Source: Caballeronia ptereochthonis (GTDB lineage: Bacteria > Pseudomonadota > Gammaproteobacteria > Burkholderiales > Burkholderiaceae). Taken from it: a stretch of 64,000 nucleotides of DNA. Below, one piece after another: positions 8,307 to 17,427 of this stretch. The translations under genes and the position numbers were made by a program. How positions within the stretch are numbered: position 1 is the stretch's first letter; the number at the start of each line of letters is the position of its first letter. The notes beneath the pieces are model-generated. The model was not told the origin of the DNA. It saw only the letters and a list, made by a program, of their open reading frames with translations, and made no database searches. Location: the NCBI RefSeq assembly GCF_001545075.1, contig NZ_FCOB02000011.1:1-64000 (forward strand). The letters run 5' to 3'.

Positions 8307-9332
8307 TCAGCGCGCGACCTGATAACGCCGGCGATCCGCGATCGGCGTGATCATGAACTGCTTCTTGTAGCGCGTGGAGAAGTGAGTCATCGAGCTGAAG
8401 CCGGTGCGCGCGCACACTTCCTCGAGCGGCTTCGCGGTGCGATACAGCAACTGCCTCGCACGCAGAAGACGGATCTCGAGATACGCGTTCGCCGGCGTCT
8501 TGCCGAGCCGCTCCTGAAACCAGCGTTCGAGTTGTCGCTGCGAAACGTTCATGGTGTCCGCGATCTCTGCAATCGACAGTGTCTCCTCGACATTGCTTTC
8601 CATGATCTGCAGCGCCTCGTCGAGCTTCGCGTGCTCCTCGGCGATGTACTGTCGCAGCGACGCGACCGGCCTCCGCTCATGGCCCCGGCGTTCATCGACC
8701 AGCAGTTCGAGCACGCGCGCCGCCAGCGCCTTGCTGCCGGGCGGCATGCCGATCAGATGCAGCATGAGGTCCAGCGGCGCGATGCCGCCACTGCTCGTGT
8801 AGCGGTCACGATCGGCTTCATAGCGCCGGTTCGATACGACCAATTGCGGAAACTGCTCGAGCAGAACATCCTGGTCGTCCGAGTGAATCGTGCATCGATA
8901 GCCGTTGAGCAGCCCGGCGCGCGCGAGCAGATAGCTACCCGTATCGAGCCCGCCGAGCGCGATGCCCCTTCTCGCAAACACGCGCAGGCAGTCGAGCAGC
9001 GTGCCGAGCCCCTTGCGCGCGACCGGATTCGACCCGACGACGAACACCATGTCGAAGTCGTCATCGATGGTGATGAGCGCGTCGGGCATCACGCGAGTGC
9101 CGTCGTTCGATCGCACCGCGCCCGCCTGCGCGGCGACGAGCCGGTAGTCGTACACACGCCGCTCGACGATCACGTTCGCGATGCGCAAGGGATCCATCGC
9201 GGCGGCGAGCGCGATGAGCGAAAAATGCTCGAGTAGCAGAAAGCCGATTCGTGTGACGCGAAGCTCGTGCAGGTCGCGGGCGTTGCGGCTGTCACAGCGG
9301 CTGTCACGTGTCGGTGACATGTGGCGATGCAT
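8307..9332 (-). CDS. GlxA-type transcriptional regulator (DJ-1/PfpI + AraC)
   Basis: About 341 residues. The N-terminal DJ-1/PfpI-like sensor domain (LRVTRIGFLLLEHFSLIALAAA...) lacks an obvious catalytic cysteine at the elbow: the GGLDTGSYLLA segment has threonine where proteases have Cys. The C-terminal AraC double helix-turn-helix contains ...NVSQRQLERWFQERLG and FSSMTHFSTRYKKQF. Relatives (GbdR, CdhR, ArgR-like) control catabolism of quaternary amines or amino acids. The start is uncertain: ATG 9332 or ATG 9320, both more plausible than 9434, whose extension is unlike the family. No target operon is adjacent, so the regulon is unknown. Confidence 0.82.
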   Translation of the reverse strand: MHRHMSPTRDSRCDSRNARDLHELRVTRIGFLLLEHFSLIALAAAMDPLRIANVIVERRVYDYRLVAAQAGAVRSNDGTRVMPDALITIDDDFDMVFVVGSNPVARKGLGTLLDCLRVFARRGIALGGLDTGSYLLARAGLLNGYRCTIHSDDQDVLLEQFPQLVVSNRRYEADRDRYTSSGGIAPLDLMLHLIGMPPGSKALAARVLELLVDERRGHERRPVASLRQYIAEEHAKLDEALQIMESNVEETLSIAEIADTMNVSQRQLERWFQERLGKTPANAYLEIRLLRARQLLYRTAKPLEEVCARTGFSSMTHFSTRYKKQFMITPIADRRRYQVAR

Positions 9333-9763
9333 TCGCTCAGTGAGGGAACCTGCGAAAGCATAGGTGATCCGCGCGCGAAAGAAACCCTTCCTTTGAAGTT
9401 CCTCCAATGGACGTCCGCCCCGCGCTGCTGTCATGATTCAGTAGACCAACGACCCGCTCGTGCAGCACGGCTATCGTGCGAAGAAAGCCGCGCTTTCGTC
9501 GACGGACAGATCGTCCGTGCTGCTTTCCGCGCGTGGTCGAAAGATGCATCGGAGAAACGCATCGCTCTGACTGAAAATTAGTCATACGAAACCGTTTTCA
9601 ACTAGACGATGGCGTGCAAGGAACGAGAATGCCTTACACGCCATCGGCCCGCGACGGTATAGTTTGCTTGTCTCGCGGCGCCTCTCGATTAAGCAGGTGC
9701 ATCAGCCGGACGTTCACGCACGAATCGAAAGACTGATGCCTGTGTCCAACTTCCGGAGAAGAC
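9333..9763. other. Intergenic region upstream of the flippase gene
   Basis: About 430 bases without a supported gene. The only structure I see is the long hairpin at 9607-9646; the flippase promoter presumably lies after it. Confidence 0.5.
9607..9646. repeat. Long imperfect hairpin
   Basis: Arms 9607-9621 and 9632-9646 (CGATGGCGTG and CACGCCATCG outer parts) pair at 14 of 15 positions around a 10-base loop. There is no T-run on either side, so it is not a standard terminator. It sits 118 bases upstream of the flippase gene and could be an operator or leader structure. Confidence 0.5.
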
Positions 9764-11146
9764 GTGCTGACATCTGCGATCGGCGTGTTAAGAAGACGCT
9801 TGCTGAACGTCCATACGGACCATCGGCGCATCGCGAAAAGCGCCGTGATCGTCTCGCTGTTCGTTTTTCTCTGTAAGGGAACGGCCGCTTTCAAGGAGAT
9901 GGCGGTTGCTTACCGGTATGGAATCGGCGGTACCGTCGACGCCTATCAGCTCGCGCTCACGCTCGTTTCCTGGCTTCCCATGACGCTCACGAATGAATTG
10001 AGCGTTCTTCTCGTCCCGCTCTTCGTCAGCATGCGGGGCAAGAAGGAAGAACTGTCGCAGTTTCTGGGTGAGCTCGAGGGCTGGTGCCTGGTGCTCGGCA
10101 TCATGCTGACCGCGATCCTCGTGTTGTGCGGCCCGTTCGTCATCGATTTCACCGCCGGGAATCTTGCCGAGGAGACCCGGACCAAGTGCCTGTACATGCT
10201 CGCCGGCCTGGGTCCGGTCGGCGTGCTGAGCTTCACGGTCAGCATCACCGCCGCGCGATTGCAGGCGCGCGAAAAGCACGTCAATACACTTCTCGAATGC
10301 GTTCCGGCGCTGGCCCTGCTGTGCTGCGTTCTCGTCGTGCCGCATCGCGACTCGCTGCTTCCGCTGATGCTGGGCACCTCGCTCGGCCTGGCCCTGCAAG
10401 CGCTTCTGCTGAGGATGGTCGCGAGGAACGTCGACGATCAAACCGCGCGGCCACGGCTTTCGTTTCACTCACCCCATTGGCGCAAGACCTTGCATTCGTT
10501 GGGCGTGTTGCTGTTCGGCGGCATCATGATCAGCGTACTCGCGCCGGTAGATCAATACTTCCTGGCAAAGGTCGGCGACGGCGCCATCGCCACGTTTGGT
10601 TACGCGAACCGCGTGCTGGCCTTGCTGATCGGCATGGGAGCACTCGCTATCAGCCGCGCCATCCTGCCGATCCTGGCCGAGATGCTCGCAGTGAAGGACG
10701 AGATCCGCGCGCGGGACACCGCGTTCAAGTGGTCGATCGTCATGCTGGCGATCGGCGCGATTGGTGCTGCGATCTCCTGGGTGCTCGCACCATGGATCAT
10801 CGCGGTGCTATTCCAGCGGGGCGCGTTCACCGCCGAAGTCACGGCTGCAGTGACGCTCGTGTTTCGCATGGGCCTGCTTCAGCTTCCGTTCGCATTCGGC
10901 TGTTTCGTCCTCATTCAGCTGCTCGTCAGCGAAGGGCGCTTTCGGGCGCTTACTGTCATCTCCTTCGTCGGTTTCGTGGTCAAGCTCGGTGGCAACATGC
11001 TGCTGGCTCCGGTGTATGGCGCACAAGGCGTGATCCTCGCCACCGGCCTGATGGCCGCCGCGAGTTTCATCGGCTATTTTGCGTTTCTGATGTATCCGCC
11101 CGGCCAGTCGCGCGAACCGAGTGCGTCGCACGTCGGCGACGATTAG
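9764..11146 (+). CDS. MurJ/MVIN-family lipid-linked oligosaccharide flippase (Wzx-like)
   Basis: A 460-residue polytopic protein with 12-14 hydrophobic segments and the MurJ-like pattern: KGTAAFKEMAVAYRYG early, VDQYFLAKVGDGAIATFGYANR in the middle, and AVLFQRGAFTAE later. MurJ-fold proteins flip undecaprenyl-linked substrates. Its place at the head of a polysaccharide locus, separate from core cell-wall genes, suggests it exports the repeat unit of this polymer. The start is GTG 9764 with GGAGAAG just upstream. The next gene begins about 90 bases downstream on the same strand. Whether it moves lipid II or an exopolysaccharide unit cannot be told from sequence. Confidence 0.82.
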   Translation: MLTSAIGVLRRRLLNVHTDHRRIAKSAVIVSLFVFLCKGTAAFKEMAVAYRYGIGGTVDAYQLALTLVSWLPMTLTNELSVLLVPLFVSMRGKKEELSQFLGELEGWCLVLGIMLTAILVLCGPFVIDFTAGNLAEETRTKCLYMLAGLGPVGVLSFTVSITAARLQAREKHVNTLLECVPALALLCCVLVVPHRDSLLPLMLGTSLGLALQALLLRMVARNVDDQTARPRLSFHSPHWRKTLHSLGVLLFGGIMISVLAPVDQYFLAKVGDGAIATFGYANRVLALLIGMGALAISRAILPILAEMLAVKDEIRARDTAFKWSIVMLAIGAIGAAISWVLAPWIIAVLFQRGAFTAEVTAAVTLVFRMGLLQLPFAFGCFVLIQLLVSEGRFRALTVISFVGFVVKLGGNMLLAPVYGAQGVILATGLMAAASFIGYFAFLMYPPGQSREPSASHVGDD

Positions 11147-11237
11147 CGTTCGGGCCGGACACGCGTTCATCGAGCCCCGCGCTGCCGCAGGCTCGCCGGA
11201 ATCTGGCAGCTCTTCCGACATTCATGCCCGAACAACG

Positions 11238-12614
11238 ATGAATATGAACCAGCGCTTCCCATTGATGCTCGAGTTGTGGATGGCAGTCGAGCGCCTGGTG
11301 TATCGGGCGCCGCACGGCCGCGACCTGACCGTCCCGGACCGGCTCGACGCGCCCGAATGCGCCGTGGTCTACAACGGCGCCTGGAGCATCACGAGCCTGT
11401 GGAAGACGCTGCTTCAACGGCGCACGCCTCACTTGCAGGTCGTGTGGCTCGGTCCCGACGGGCAGGCTCACCTCATCGCGGAATCGCACGTCGCGATTCA
11501 GAACCGCTGTTTTTTCTGCGCGTCGCTTTCGATTGCGCTCGAACGTCATCGTCTCCTGTGCGATCGCGCGCGACATCGCCTTCAGGTCACCGCCGAGCCC
11601 GGCGACTTGCCCGTGATCGAGGTCTCGCGCACGGACGTGCGGACCTCGGCCGTCGATGTGATGCGCTTCGCGGCACAGCATCTGCGCGAGAAAGTCTTCA
11701 ACAAGTTCCGCAGGGCGGTATCGCGCAGCGACCACTGGGGCATTGCCTTGCACAGCGAGGATGCATCGGGGCGCGAGCGGACGACCGGCGACATCTCCGT
11801 TGCCGACGAGGCCAAATGGTGGCTGGAGATACCATCGCCCAAGGACCGTTTCTACGCCGATCCTTTTCCATGGCTGGACTCGGCCGGCCAGTATCACGTG
11901 TTCTTCGAAGACCTTCCGTACTCGACGAACAAGGGCGTGATCTCGCATGTCACGCTCGATCCCGTCTCGAAGTCATGGAATGCGCCGCCGCAGGTGGTTC
12001 TCGAACGGCCGTACCATCTTTCCTATCCGTTTCTGTTCGAACACGCGGGCGAGATCTTCATGATTCCGGAGACATCGGAGAATCGCACCATCGAGGTGTA
12101 TCGCGCGGCGCCGTTTCCCACCGGCTGGGTGCATCATGCGACGCTGATGAAAGACATCGTGGCGGCCGACACGACGCTATATCACGAATCCGGCACTTGG
12201 TGGCTCTTTACCAGCGTCGCACAAGGCAGCGGTCCCAACTGGGACGAACTGCATCTCTACCACGGTCCATCGCCTTTCGGTCCGTGGCAAGCGCATCCGG
12301 CCAATCCGATCGTGTCGGACTGCCGCCGCGCGCGCATGGCGGGCAACATCGTCAGGGATTCGAGCGGACGTCTCATCCGGCCGGCCCAGGACTGCGAGCG
12401 CGAGTACGGAGCGGCTTTGTGTTTTTGCGAGATTACGGAACTCAGTCCGCTGAAATATGCGGAGACGCCGATTCTCGTCAAGGACGCGCCTTCCGAGCGA
12501 TCTGGTCTGCACACATGGAACAGAACGGGAGATGTCACTGTCGTGGACATCAAAATGAACGTCTACAAGCGTGCGAAAGCGCAAACGGGGTATAGGCGCC
12601 TGTCTTTGCGATAA
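11238..12614 (+). CDS. GINT1-like protein (glucosamine inositolphosphorylceramide transferase N-terminal-type propeller)
   Basis: A 458-residue soluble protein. The first about 170 residues resemble the small N-terminal domain seen before these proteins in bacterial polysaccharide loci. The rest is a beta-propeller-like region with repeated aromatic/acidic signatures (DRFYADPFPW, YHVFFEDLPYS, LSYPFLFEHAGEIFMIPE, VAADTTLYHESGTWWLF, LIRPAQDCEREYG). This matches the domain named after plant glucosamine inositolphosphorylceramide transferase 1 and common beside bacterial glycosyltransferases. The biochemical role in bacteria is not established; a sugar-binding or glycan-modifying function is plausible. 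It follows the flippase on the same strand. The in-frame upstream ATG 11121 would overlap the flippase gene; ATG 11238 is preferred. Confidence 0.68.
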   Translation: MNMNQRFPLMLELWMAVERLVYRAPHGRDLTVPDRLDAPECAVVYNGAWSITSLWKTLLQRRTPHLQVVWLGPDGQAHLIAESHVAIQNRCFFCASLSIALERHRLLCDRARHRLQVTAEPGDLPVIEVSRTDVRTSAVDVMRFAAQHLREKVFNKFRRAVSRSDHWGIALHSEDASGRERTTGDISVADEAKWWLEIPSPKDRFYADPFPWLDSAGQYHVFFEDLPYSTNKGVISHVTLDPVSKSWNAPPQVVLERPYHLSYPFLFEHAGEIFMIPETSENRTIEVYRAAPFPTGWVHHATLMKDIVAADTTLYHESGTWWLFTSVAQGSGPNWDELHLYHGPSPFGPWQAHPANPIVSDCRRARMAGNIVRDSSGRLIRPAQDCEREYGAALCFCEITELSPLKYAETPILVKDAPSERSGLHTWNRTGDVTVVDIKMNVYKRAKAQTGYRRLSLR

Positions 12615-12621
12615 CGCTCGC

Positions 12622-12831
12622 TTAGCGCTCAGTCCCTTCCGAACGTGTGAATTCTTGTCGGCGCGCTGCCTCGGCGCGGTTCGTAGCGGGATGTCGTGAA
12701 TCGTCGACCGATTGGTCGCTCGACAGACGCTTCGTGCGCGGTACGCGTATTACGATATCGAACAAAGCGACGATTGCGAGAACTACGACGGCCCCGACCG
12801 CTAAAGTCCCGATCACGTTGAGCCAGTACAT
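12622..12831 (-). CDS. Small single-span membrane protein of unknown function
   Basis: 69 residues beginning MYWLNVIGTLAVGAVVVL, with one clear transmembrane segment at about residues 4-27 and a basic/polar cytosolic tail (VPRTKRLSS...). ATG 12831 is preceded by GGAGAAG at ideal spacing, so translation is likely although the protein is too short for a family call. It is convergent with the GINT1-like gene (7-base gap). Its upstream region contains the dyad motif at 12939-12960, about 110 bases before the start. Confidence 0.6.
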   Translation of the reverse strand: MYWLNVIGTLAVGAVVVLAIVALFDIVIRVPRTKRLSSDQSVDDSRHPATNRAEAARRQEFTRSEGTER

Positions 12832-13413
12832 GTCTTCTCCGTGAATTGCACGCTGCCAGAAATGGGCCGAACGTATGACGGATCGCCAGAGGACGGCGTG
12901 AACGAGAGCGCCGTTAAGTCCTATTCTAACACGCGAGGCTTTTATGTGCGGAAGCGCACGTAAGCTCCCGCACGTCATTACGTCACTATCAGACAACCGC
13001 CGGCGTTACGTGTGATGGTGCACAGACTTGCACCATTTTATGGATGCCATCCCCGATCAGGGGCGCGTCTCAGGGGCGGTGCCCGGAAGTGACGGATACA
13101 TAGCGCTTGGGTCAGAACGGCAAGCATAACGAATGCCCGTTTGCGTGTTTACCAGAACTGATTCGACCCGCCGACCGACGTCGCGTTCAATCAAGTTCGG
13201 ATCAACGGGCGTCTATGTTCAGACGATTCGGACGCAGATAAACAGCATTGCGCACCGCGCGCGTCATGTGTCTTGAGGAGGAGAGCGAAAAGGCAGGCAG
13301 CACGGCTTCGTCGTACGAACGTACGTAAACAAGGCGCGAAGCCGCGCTGTGATGATGACTGGCAGCGAGGGTCAATTCGACGGACGCTCTTCGAAGCGGC
13401 GGCGAACCGTTTC
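12832..13413. other. Intergenic region with dyad motif copy 2
   Basis: About 580 bases with no supported gene. It contains the 22-bp dyad (12939-12960). Around 13300-13385 are complementary GGCTTCG / CGAAGCC segments that could act as a transcript end for asnB. Confidence 0.45.
12939..12960. promoter_or_regulatory. Dyad motif, copy 2
   Basis: CTTTTATGTGCG, then GA, then AGCGCACG: 20 of 22 bases identical to 200-221. It lies upstream of the small membrane protein gene. Confidence 0.5.
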
Positions 13414-15411
13414 TCAGGTCGATGCGTCCAGCAGGTCCAATGTCTTCGTGTCAATGGATCGGTTCGCATCCATCCACGCCTCGAACATCAGCACGGCCCA
13501 GAGCCGCGTGTGCCAGTCGTGGGTGCCCGCGAGATGCTGTTCCCACATCTTTCTGATGGCGGGTTCATTCAAGTACCCCTCGCGTCTCAGCCGATCGCCA
13601 CTGAGGAGATCCGACGCCCACTCACGCAAGTCATGCCGGAGCCATGAGGCGATCGGCACGCTGAACCCGTGTTTCGGCCGTTCCGACAGCTGCCTCGGCA
13701 CGTATCGATCGAGCAGCCTGCGCAGCACGATCTTTCCCACGCCCTTGTTCACTTTCATGGCCAAGGGAAGGCGCCAGGCGAATTCGACCACGCGCCGGTC
13801 GAGAAACGGCACGCGGGTTTCGAGGCTCACATGCATGGCGGCCCGGTCGACTTTCGCCAGGATATCGGTTGGCAGATAACGGATGGCGTCGAGGTACATC
13901 ATGCGTTCGGCATTGCTGAGGTCGGCGGGCAAGCCGTTTGCCGCGGACCGCGCGGCGACCCGCGGGCCGCCACCCAGCACGATCTGCTCCGGGGCATCGA
14001 ACGCGGACGTGAGTCGCTCATATGATGCTTCCAGTCCTTCGGCGCTCATTGCATCCGCGAGTTTCAGCAACTTCTCTCCGAACTGTGTGTGGCGATAGCT
14101 CTGCGGCATGATGCCGAGCAGCGGTGCAGCCATGCGATCGAGACGCTTCGCGCCCAGTCCGCGAACACAGCGCGCGGTCAGGGTACGTGCCGGCAAGGGC
14201 ACGCGGCTCAGCTTGTCCCATAGCCCCTGCGCCGCGACGTGACGGTTATAGCCGCCGAACATCTCGTCGCCGCCGTCGCCCGACAGGCCGACCGTGACAT
14301 GACGCCGGCACATCTGCGAAACGAGAAACGTCGGTATCTGCGACGAATCGGCGAACGGCTCGTCATAGATCAGCGGCAGTTGCGGCACCACACGCAGCGC
14401 ATGCGCCGGCGTCACATAGAGTTCGTGATGATCCGTGCCGAGATGCCGGGCGATGCTGCGCGCATGCGTGGCCTCGTTGAAGCCCGCCTGATCGAATCCG
14501 ATGGAGAACGTCTGGATCGGACGAGCGCTCTGGGCCTGCATCAGCGCGACCACGGTCGACGAATCGATGCCGCCCGAGAGAAATGCTCCAAGCGGTACAT
14601 CGGCGATCATTTGATCCTTCAGCACCTCGCGAAGCACGCCATCGAGTTGCGTGACGGCTTCTTCTTCGGTTCCCGTGAACGGATCCGCACGGCCGCGCAG
14701 GACCAGATCCTCGAGGTTCCAGTACTTGCGCACCGTTACGTCGGCGTGCGCGGGCCGGACTGTCGCGAGCGCGCCCGGAAGCAGCTTATGAACGCCCGCG
14801 TATATCGTATGCGGCGCTGGAATACTGCAGTAGCGCATGTACAGAGTCAGCGCATCACGGTCGATCTCCACATTGGAAAACGCCGGATGCTGACGCAGCG
14901 CCTTCAGCTCCGAACCGAAGACGAAGGTGTTGCCCAGCCACGCATAGTAGAGCGGCTTTTCTCCCAGTGCATCTCTCCCCAGGGTCAGCACGCGTTGCTG
15001 TCGATCCCACAAGGCAAAGGCGAACATGCCATATGCCTTGTTCAGCGTCTCTTCGATGCCCCATCGGACAATGGCCGCGAGCAGTACTTCGGTGTCGGAG
15101 TGTCCGCGCCAGTTCGAAGGACCCGATACCGAATCCAGATTCCTGCGCAAATCCTCCGCGTTGTAGATCTCGCCGTTATAGACGATCACGTAGCGGCCGC
15201 AGGCCGAAGTCATCGGCTGGTGACCGAACTCCGAAAGATCGACGATCGACAATCGCCGATGCCCGAGTGCGACGCCGGCCGGGGCATCGACCCAATATCC
15301 GGCGTCGTCCGGACCGCGGCGTTCCAGACTGTCGCACATCGCGCGCAGCCGTGGAACGGCGGTCGATTCATCCAGTGGATCGCAAGTCAGGAAGCCCGCA
15401 ATTCCGCACAT
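13414..15411 (-). CDS. asnB: Asparagine synthase-type glutamine amidotransferase
   Basis: A 665-residue class II amidotransferase. Cys2 (MCGIAGF) is the N-terminal nucleophile of the glutaminase domain (about 1-210), followed by the ATP-pyrophosphatase synthetase domain with the SGGIDSS P-loop near residue 270. The start ATG 15411 is chosen because it leaves Cys2 exposed after Met removal and AAGGAG lies 7 bases upstream; ATG 15417 would put the site 1 base away. In a polysaccharide locus with UDP-HexNAc dehydrogenase, WbpS-like members of this family amidate uronic acids (GalNAcA to its amide). That role is inferred from context, and free asparagine synthesis is the alternative. It overlaps the upstream glycosyltransferase gene by 25 bases. 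Confidence 0.88.
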   Translation of the reverse strand: MCGIAGFLTCDPLDESTAVPRLRAMCDSLERRGPDDAGYWVDAPAGVALGHRRLSIVDLSEFGHQPMTSACGRYVIVYNGEIYNAEDLRRNLDSVSGPSNWRGHSDTEVLLAAIVRWGIEETLNKAYGMFAFALWDRQQRVLTLGRDALGEKPLYYAWLGNTFVFGSELKALRQHPAFSNVEIDRDALTLYMRYCSIPAPHTIYAGVHKLLPGALATVRPAHADVTVRKYWNLEDLVLRGRADPFTGTEEEAVTQLDGVLREVLKDQMIADVPLGAFLSGGIDSSTVVALMQAQSARPIQTFSIGFDQAGFNEATHARSIARHLGTDHHELYVTPAHALRVVPQLPLIYDEPFADSSQIPTFLVSQMCRRHVTVGLSGDGGDEMFGGYNRHVAAQGLWDKLSRVPLPARTLTARCVRGLGAKRLDRMAAPLLGIMPQSYRHTQFGEKLLKLADAMSAEGLEASYERLTSAFDAPEQIVLGGGPRVAARSAANGLPADLSNAERMMYLDAIRYLPTDILAKVDRAAMHVSLETRVPFLDRRVVEFAWRLPLAMKVNKGVGKIVLRRLLDRYVPRQLSERPKHGFSVPIASWLRHDLREWASDLLSGDRLRREGYLNEPAIRKMWEQHLAGTHDWHTRLWAVLMFEAWMDANRSIDTKTLDLLDAST

Positions 15412-16574
15412 GCCCATGCTCCTTCTTTGACCGCCGCATATACGCGTTCGTATTTTTGCCACGTCGAGTCGATCGAAAAGACGGAAAGGATCCGGCTGCG
15501 CGCCAGCGCCCCGATGTTTCTCCGCTCTTCATCCGACAATGACAGCACCGACAGGAGACCCTCCGCCAGCGCGCGGGAATCTCGCGGCGGCACCACGCGG
15601 CCCACCTCGCCGATCAGCACCGCCGTGTCTCCGACATCGGTGGCCACGCACGGAACGCCGCAGGCCATCGCTTCGCCGATGACCGTGGGAAAGCCCTCGC
15701 TTCGCGAGGACAGACAAAAGACGTCGAATCCCGGCACCAGGGCCTGGACGTCGTCCCGCGGGCCGAGCAGATGGCACTGCGCCCGCACGCCCGCTTGCTC
15801 GAGTGACGCCTGCAACGCCCGGTTGTCGTCATTCAGTTCGTGCCCGATCATGACGAAACGGCACGCCGGCATCCGACCATGCACGCGAGCGATGGCGGCG
15901 ATGAAGTTGTCGTAGTCCTTCACCTCGTGGTAGCGGCCGACGATACCGACAATGGGTGCGTTCTCATCGACTCCAAGCAGGCGCCTCAGGCTGCTTCCCG
16001 CTTCGGGCCGGGGCTTGAACGACTCGACATCGAAACCGTTGTGTATGACGTGCATGCGAGCCGGGCTGTAGCCGCCTCGCACGTGATTCGCCTTGGCCGT
16101 CTCGGCACAGCAGATGATGAGATCGGGAATCCTCGATGAGCCGATCGCGCAGCACTTCGCCACGACGCCGAGCTTGGGCTCGGACCTGAAGGTCGGATAT
16201 TCGCTCTGGTGTATCGACCACAAGAGACCGAAGCGGTCCGCCGTCCTCGAAGCGCGCATGCGTCTCGCGATACGCGCCGCGAATCCGCCGAGCAGGTCGG
16301 CGTGGTACATCCACGTCTGCACGACATCAGGCGAGAACTCGACGATCCAGTCGATCAGACGGCGAACGAGAAGCGGCTGCGGCACGCCATTGTCCATGCC
16401 AAGCGCGCGTACTTCGACGCCCAGCGCCTGCAGCTTGCCGCCCATGATTCCGACAGACGAAAGAGAAACGACCAGATGTTCCGCATGAGTGGCCCGGGAA
16501 ACCTGCGCCAGGCGGTAAAGGAGAGTTTCAGCTCCGCCCACGCCGAGACCTGAAATGATGTGCAAGATCCTCAT
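15387..16574 (-). CDS. Family 4 glycosyltransferase (GT-B)
   Basis: A 395-residue retaining glycosyltransferase. The N-terminus is MRILHIISGLGVGGAETLL (glycine-rich acceptor loop), a nucleotide-sugar domain starts near 205 (IVGIVGRYHEVKDYDNFI), and the E-x7-E signature is in SRSEGFPTVIGEAMACG. It acts at the cytosolic face of the membrane, adding one sugar to the lipid-linked repeat unit; donor and acceptor are not predictable. Its 3' end overlaps asnB by 25 bases, so the two are co-transcribed and probably coupled. Confidence 0.87.
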   Translation of the reverse strand: MRILHIISGLGVGGAETLLYRLAQVSRATHAEHLVVSLSSVGIMGGKLQALGVEVRALGMDNGVPQPLLVRRLIDWIVEFSPDVVQTWMYHADLLGGFAARIARRMRASRTADRFGLLWSIHQSEYPTFRSEPKLGVVAKCCAIGSSRIPDLIICCAETAKANHVRGGYSPARMHVIHNGFDVESFKPRPEAGSSLRRLLGVDENAPIVGIVGRYHEVKDYDNFIAAIARVHGRMPACRFVMIGHELNDDNRALQASLEQAGVRAQCHLLGPRDDVQALVPGFDVFCLSSRSEGFPTVIGEAMACGVPCVATDVGDTAVLIGEVGRVVPPRDSRALAEGLLSVLSLSDEERRNIGALARSRILSVFSIDSTWQKYERVYAAVKEGAWACAELRAS

Positions 16575-17427
16575 CCGATAGTCCTGTCCCGGTGGAACTT
16601 CTCGAAGACACGATCACTCGGGCCGAGCGTCTGCGCTGCCCTCATGCGTCCTTGCTCGTTGCACTATCACGGCTTGCTTCAATTGAGACGGACGATCGTG
16701 CAGTTTGATTTGCCGAGCCCGAGAAACACGATGGCTCGACGTCCGAATCGTCCGGAGGCGGCTATGCCTGCAATCAGCCTGACAGCGAGATATGCGCGCA
16801 TAAAAAGCCGCACGACCTCGAGCGCCCACGTCAAGCTCTGAAAGCTTAAAGCATAACGTCCGCCCACGTTTGCTATTTATGTGCGCTAAAACACCTAGCG
16901 CGCATCGTATTTCCGCACCTAAGGAAAGCCCTACTCTCGCGGCATCCAATCATGTATAAGATCGACGGGTAGATCGCATTGCACCACGAGCAATGTAAGC
17001 ACAGAAGCTTTTTCTCTTTGCTTTCCCTTGAAATTTTAGGTTCACTAAGTTTGGCCTCGCCGTGCTCGCACAAGGTCTCGTGATCGAGGCGCACGCGCCG
17101 CGCCGCTTTGCCCGGCGGCGCTTTGCCGCCACGCACTCTTATGATTATTAGGATTGCAGCATTACGCTTTAATCGTATAAGGAATGCCGTCGCTGAAAAC
17201 ACGGCATGCGCATCCGAAATGAAGACCAATGAAAACTACCGCAGCGCAGTATCGCCTGTCACGGTTGAATGCGAGATTTGGACGAGTCGTTTCCCTTGGC
17301 CGGTCCAGGTCGCAAAGCGCATAGGTCGCTTATATCCAGCTGATTGAAATACCTTCACAGGACACGGTATCCGGAGTCTTGCCCGGTCCTCATAACAACG
17401 CAGGTAACGTCTACTCGAAGGCGGATC
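16575..17427. other. Divergent control region of the polysaccharide locus
   Basis: About 850 bases between the divergent GT4/asnB and tviB/tviC blocks, with lower GC than the flanks, especially 16840-17230. It holds a degraded copy of the dyad motif (TTTATGTGCGC at 16876-16886) and a promoter candidate at 17154-17181. No supported gene; short frames here lack ribosome sites and homology. Confidence 0.5.
17154..17181 (+). promoter_or_regulatory. Sigma70-like promoter candidate for tviB-tviC
   Basis: TTGCAG (17154-17159), 16-base spacer, TATAAG (17176-17181). It would give a leader of roughly 240 bases before the dehydrogenase start. Confidence 0.4.

Noticed and set aside
13414..15411. Calling the AsnB protein a plain metabolic asparagine synthetase
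   Set aside because: Sequence alone allows it, but overlap with a glycosyltransferase gene inside a HexNAcA-type polysaccharide locus makes sugar amidation the better inference; the alternative is kept in the entry.
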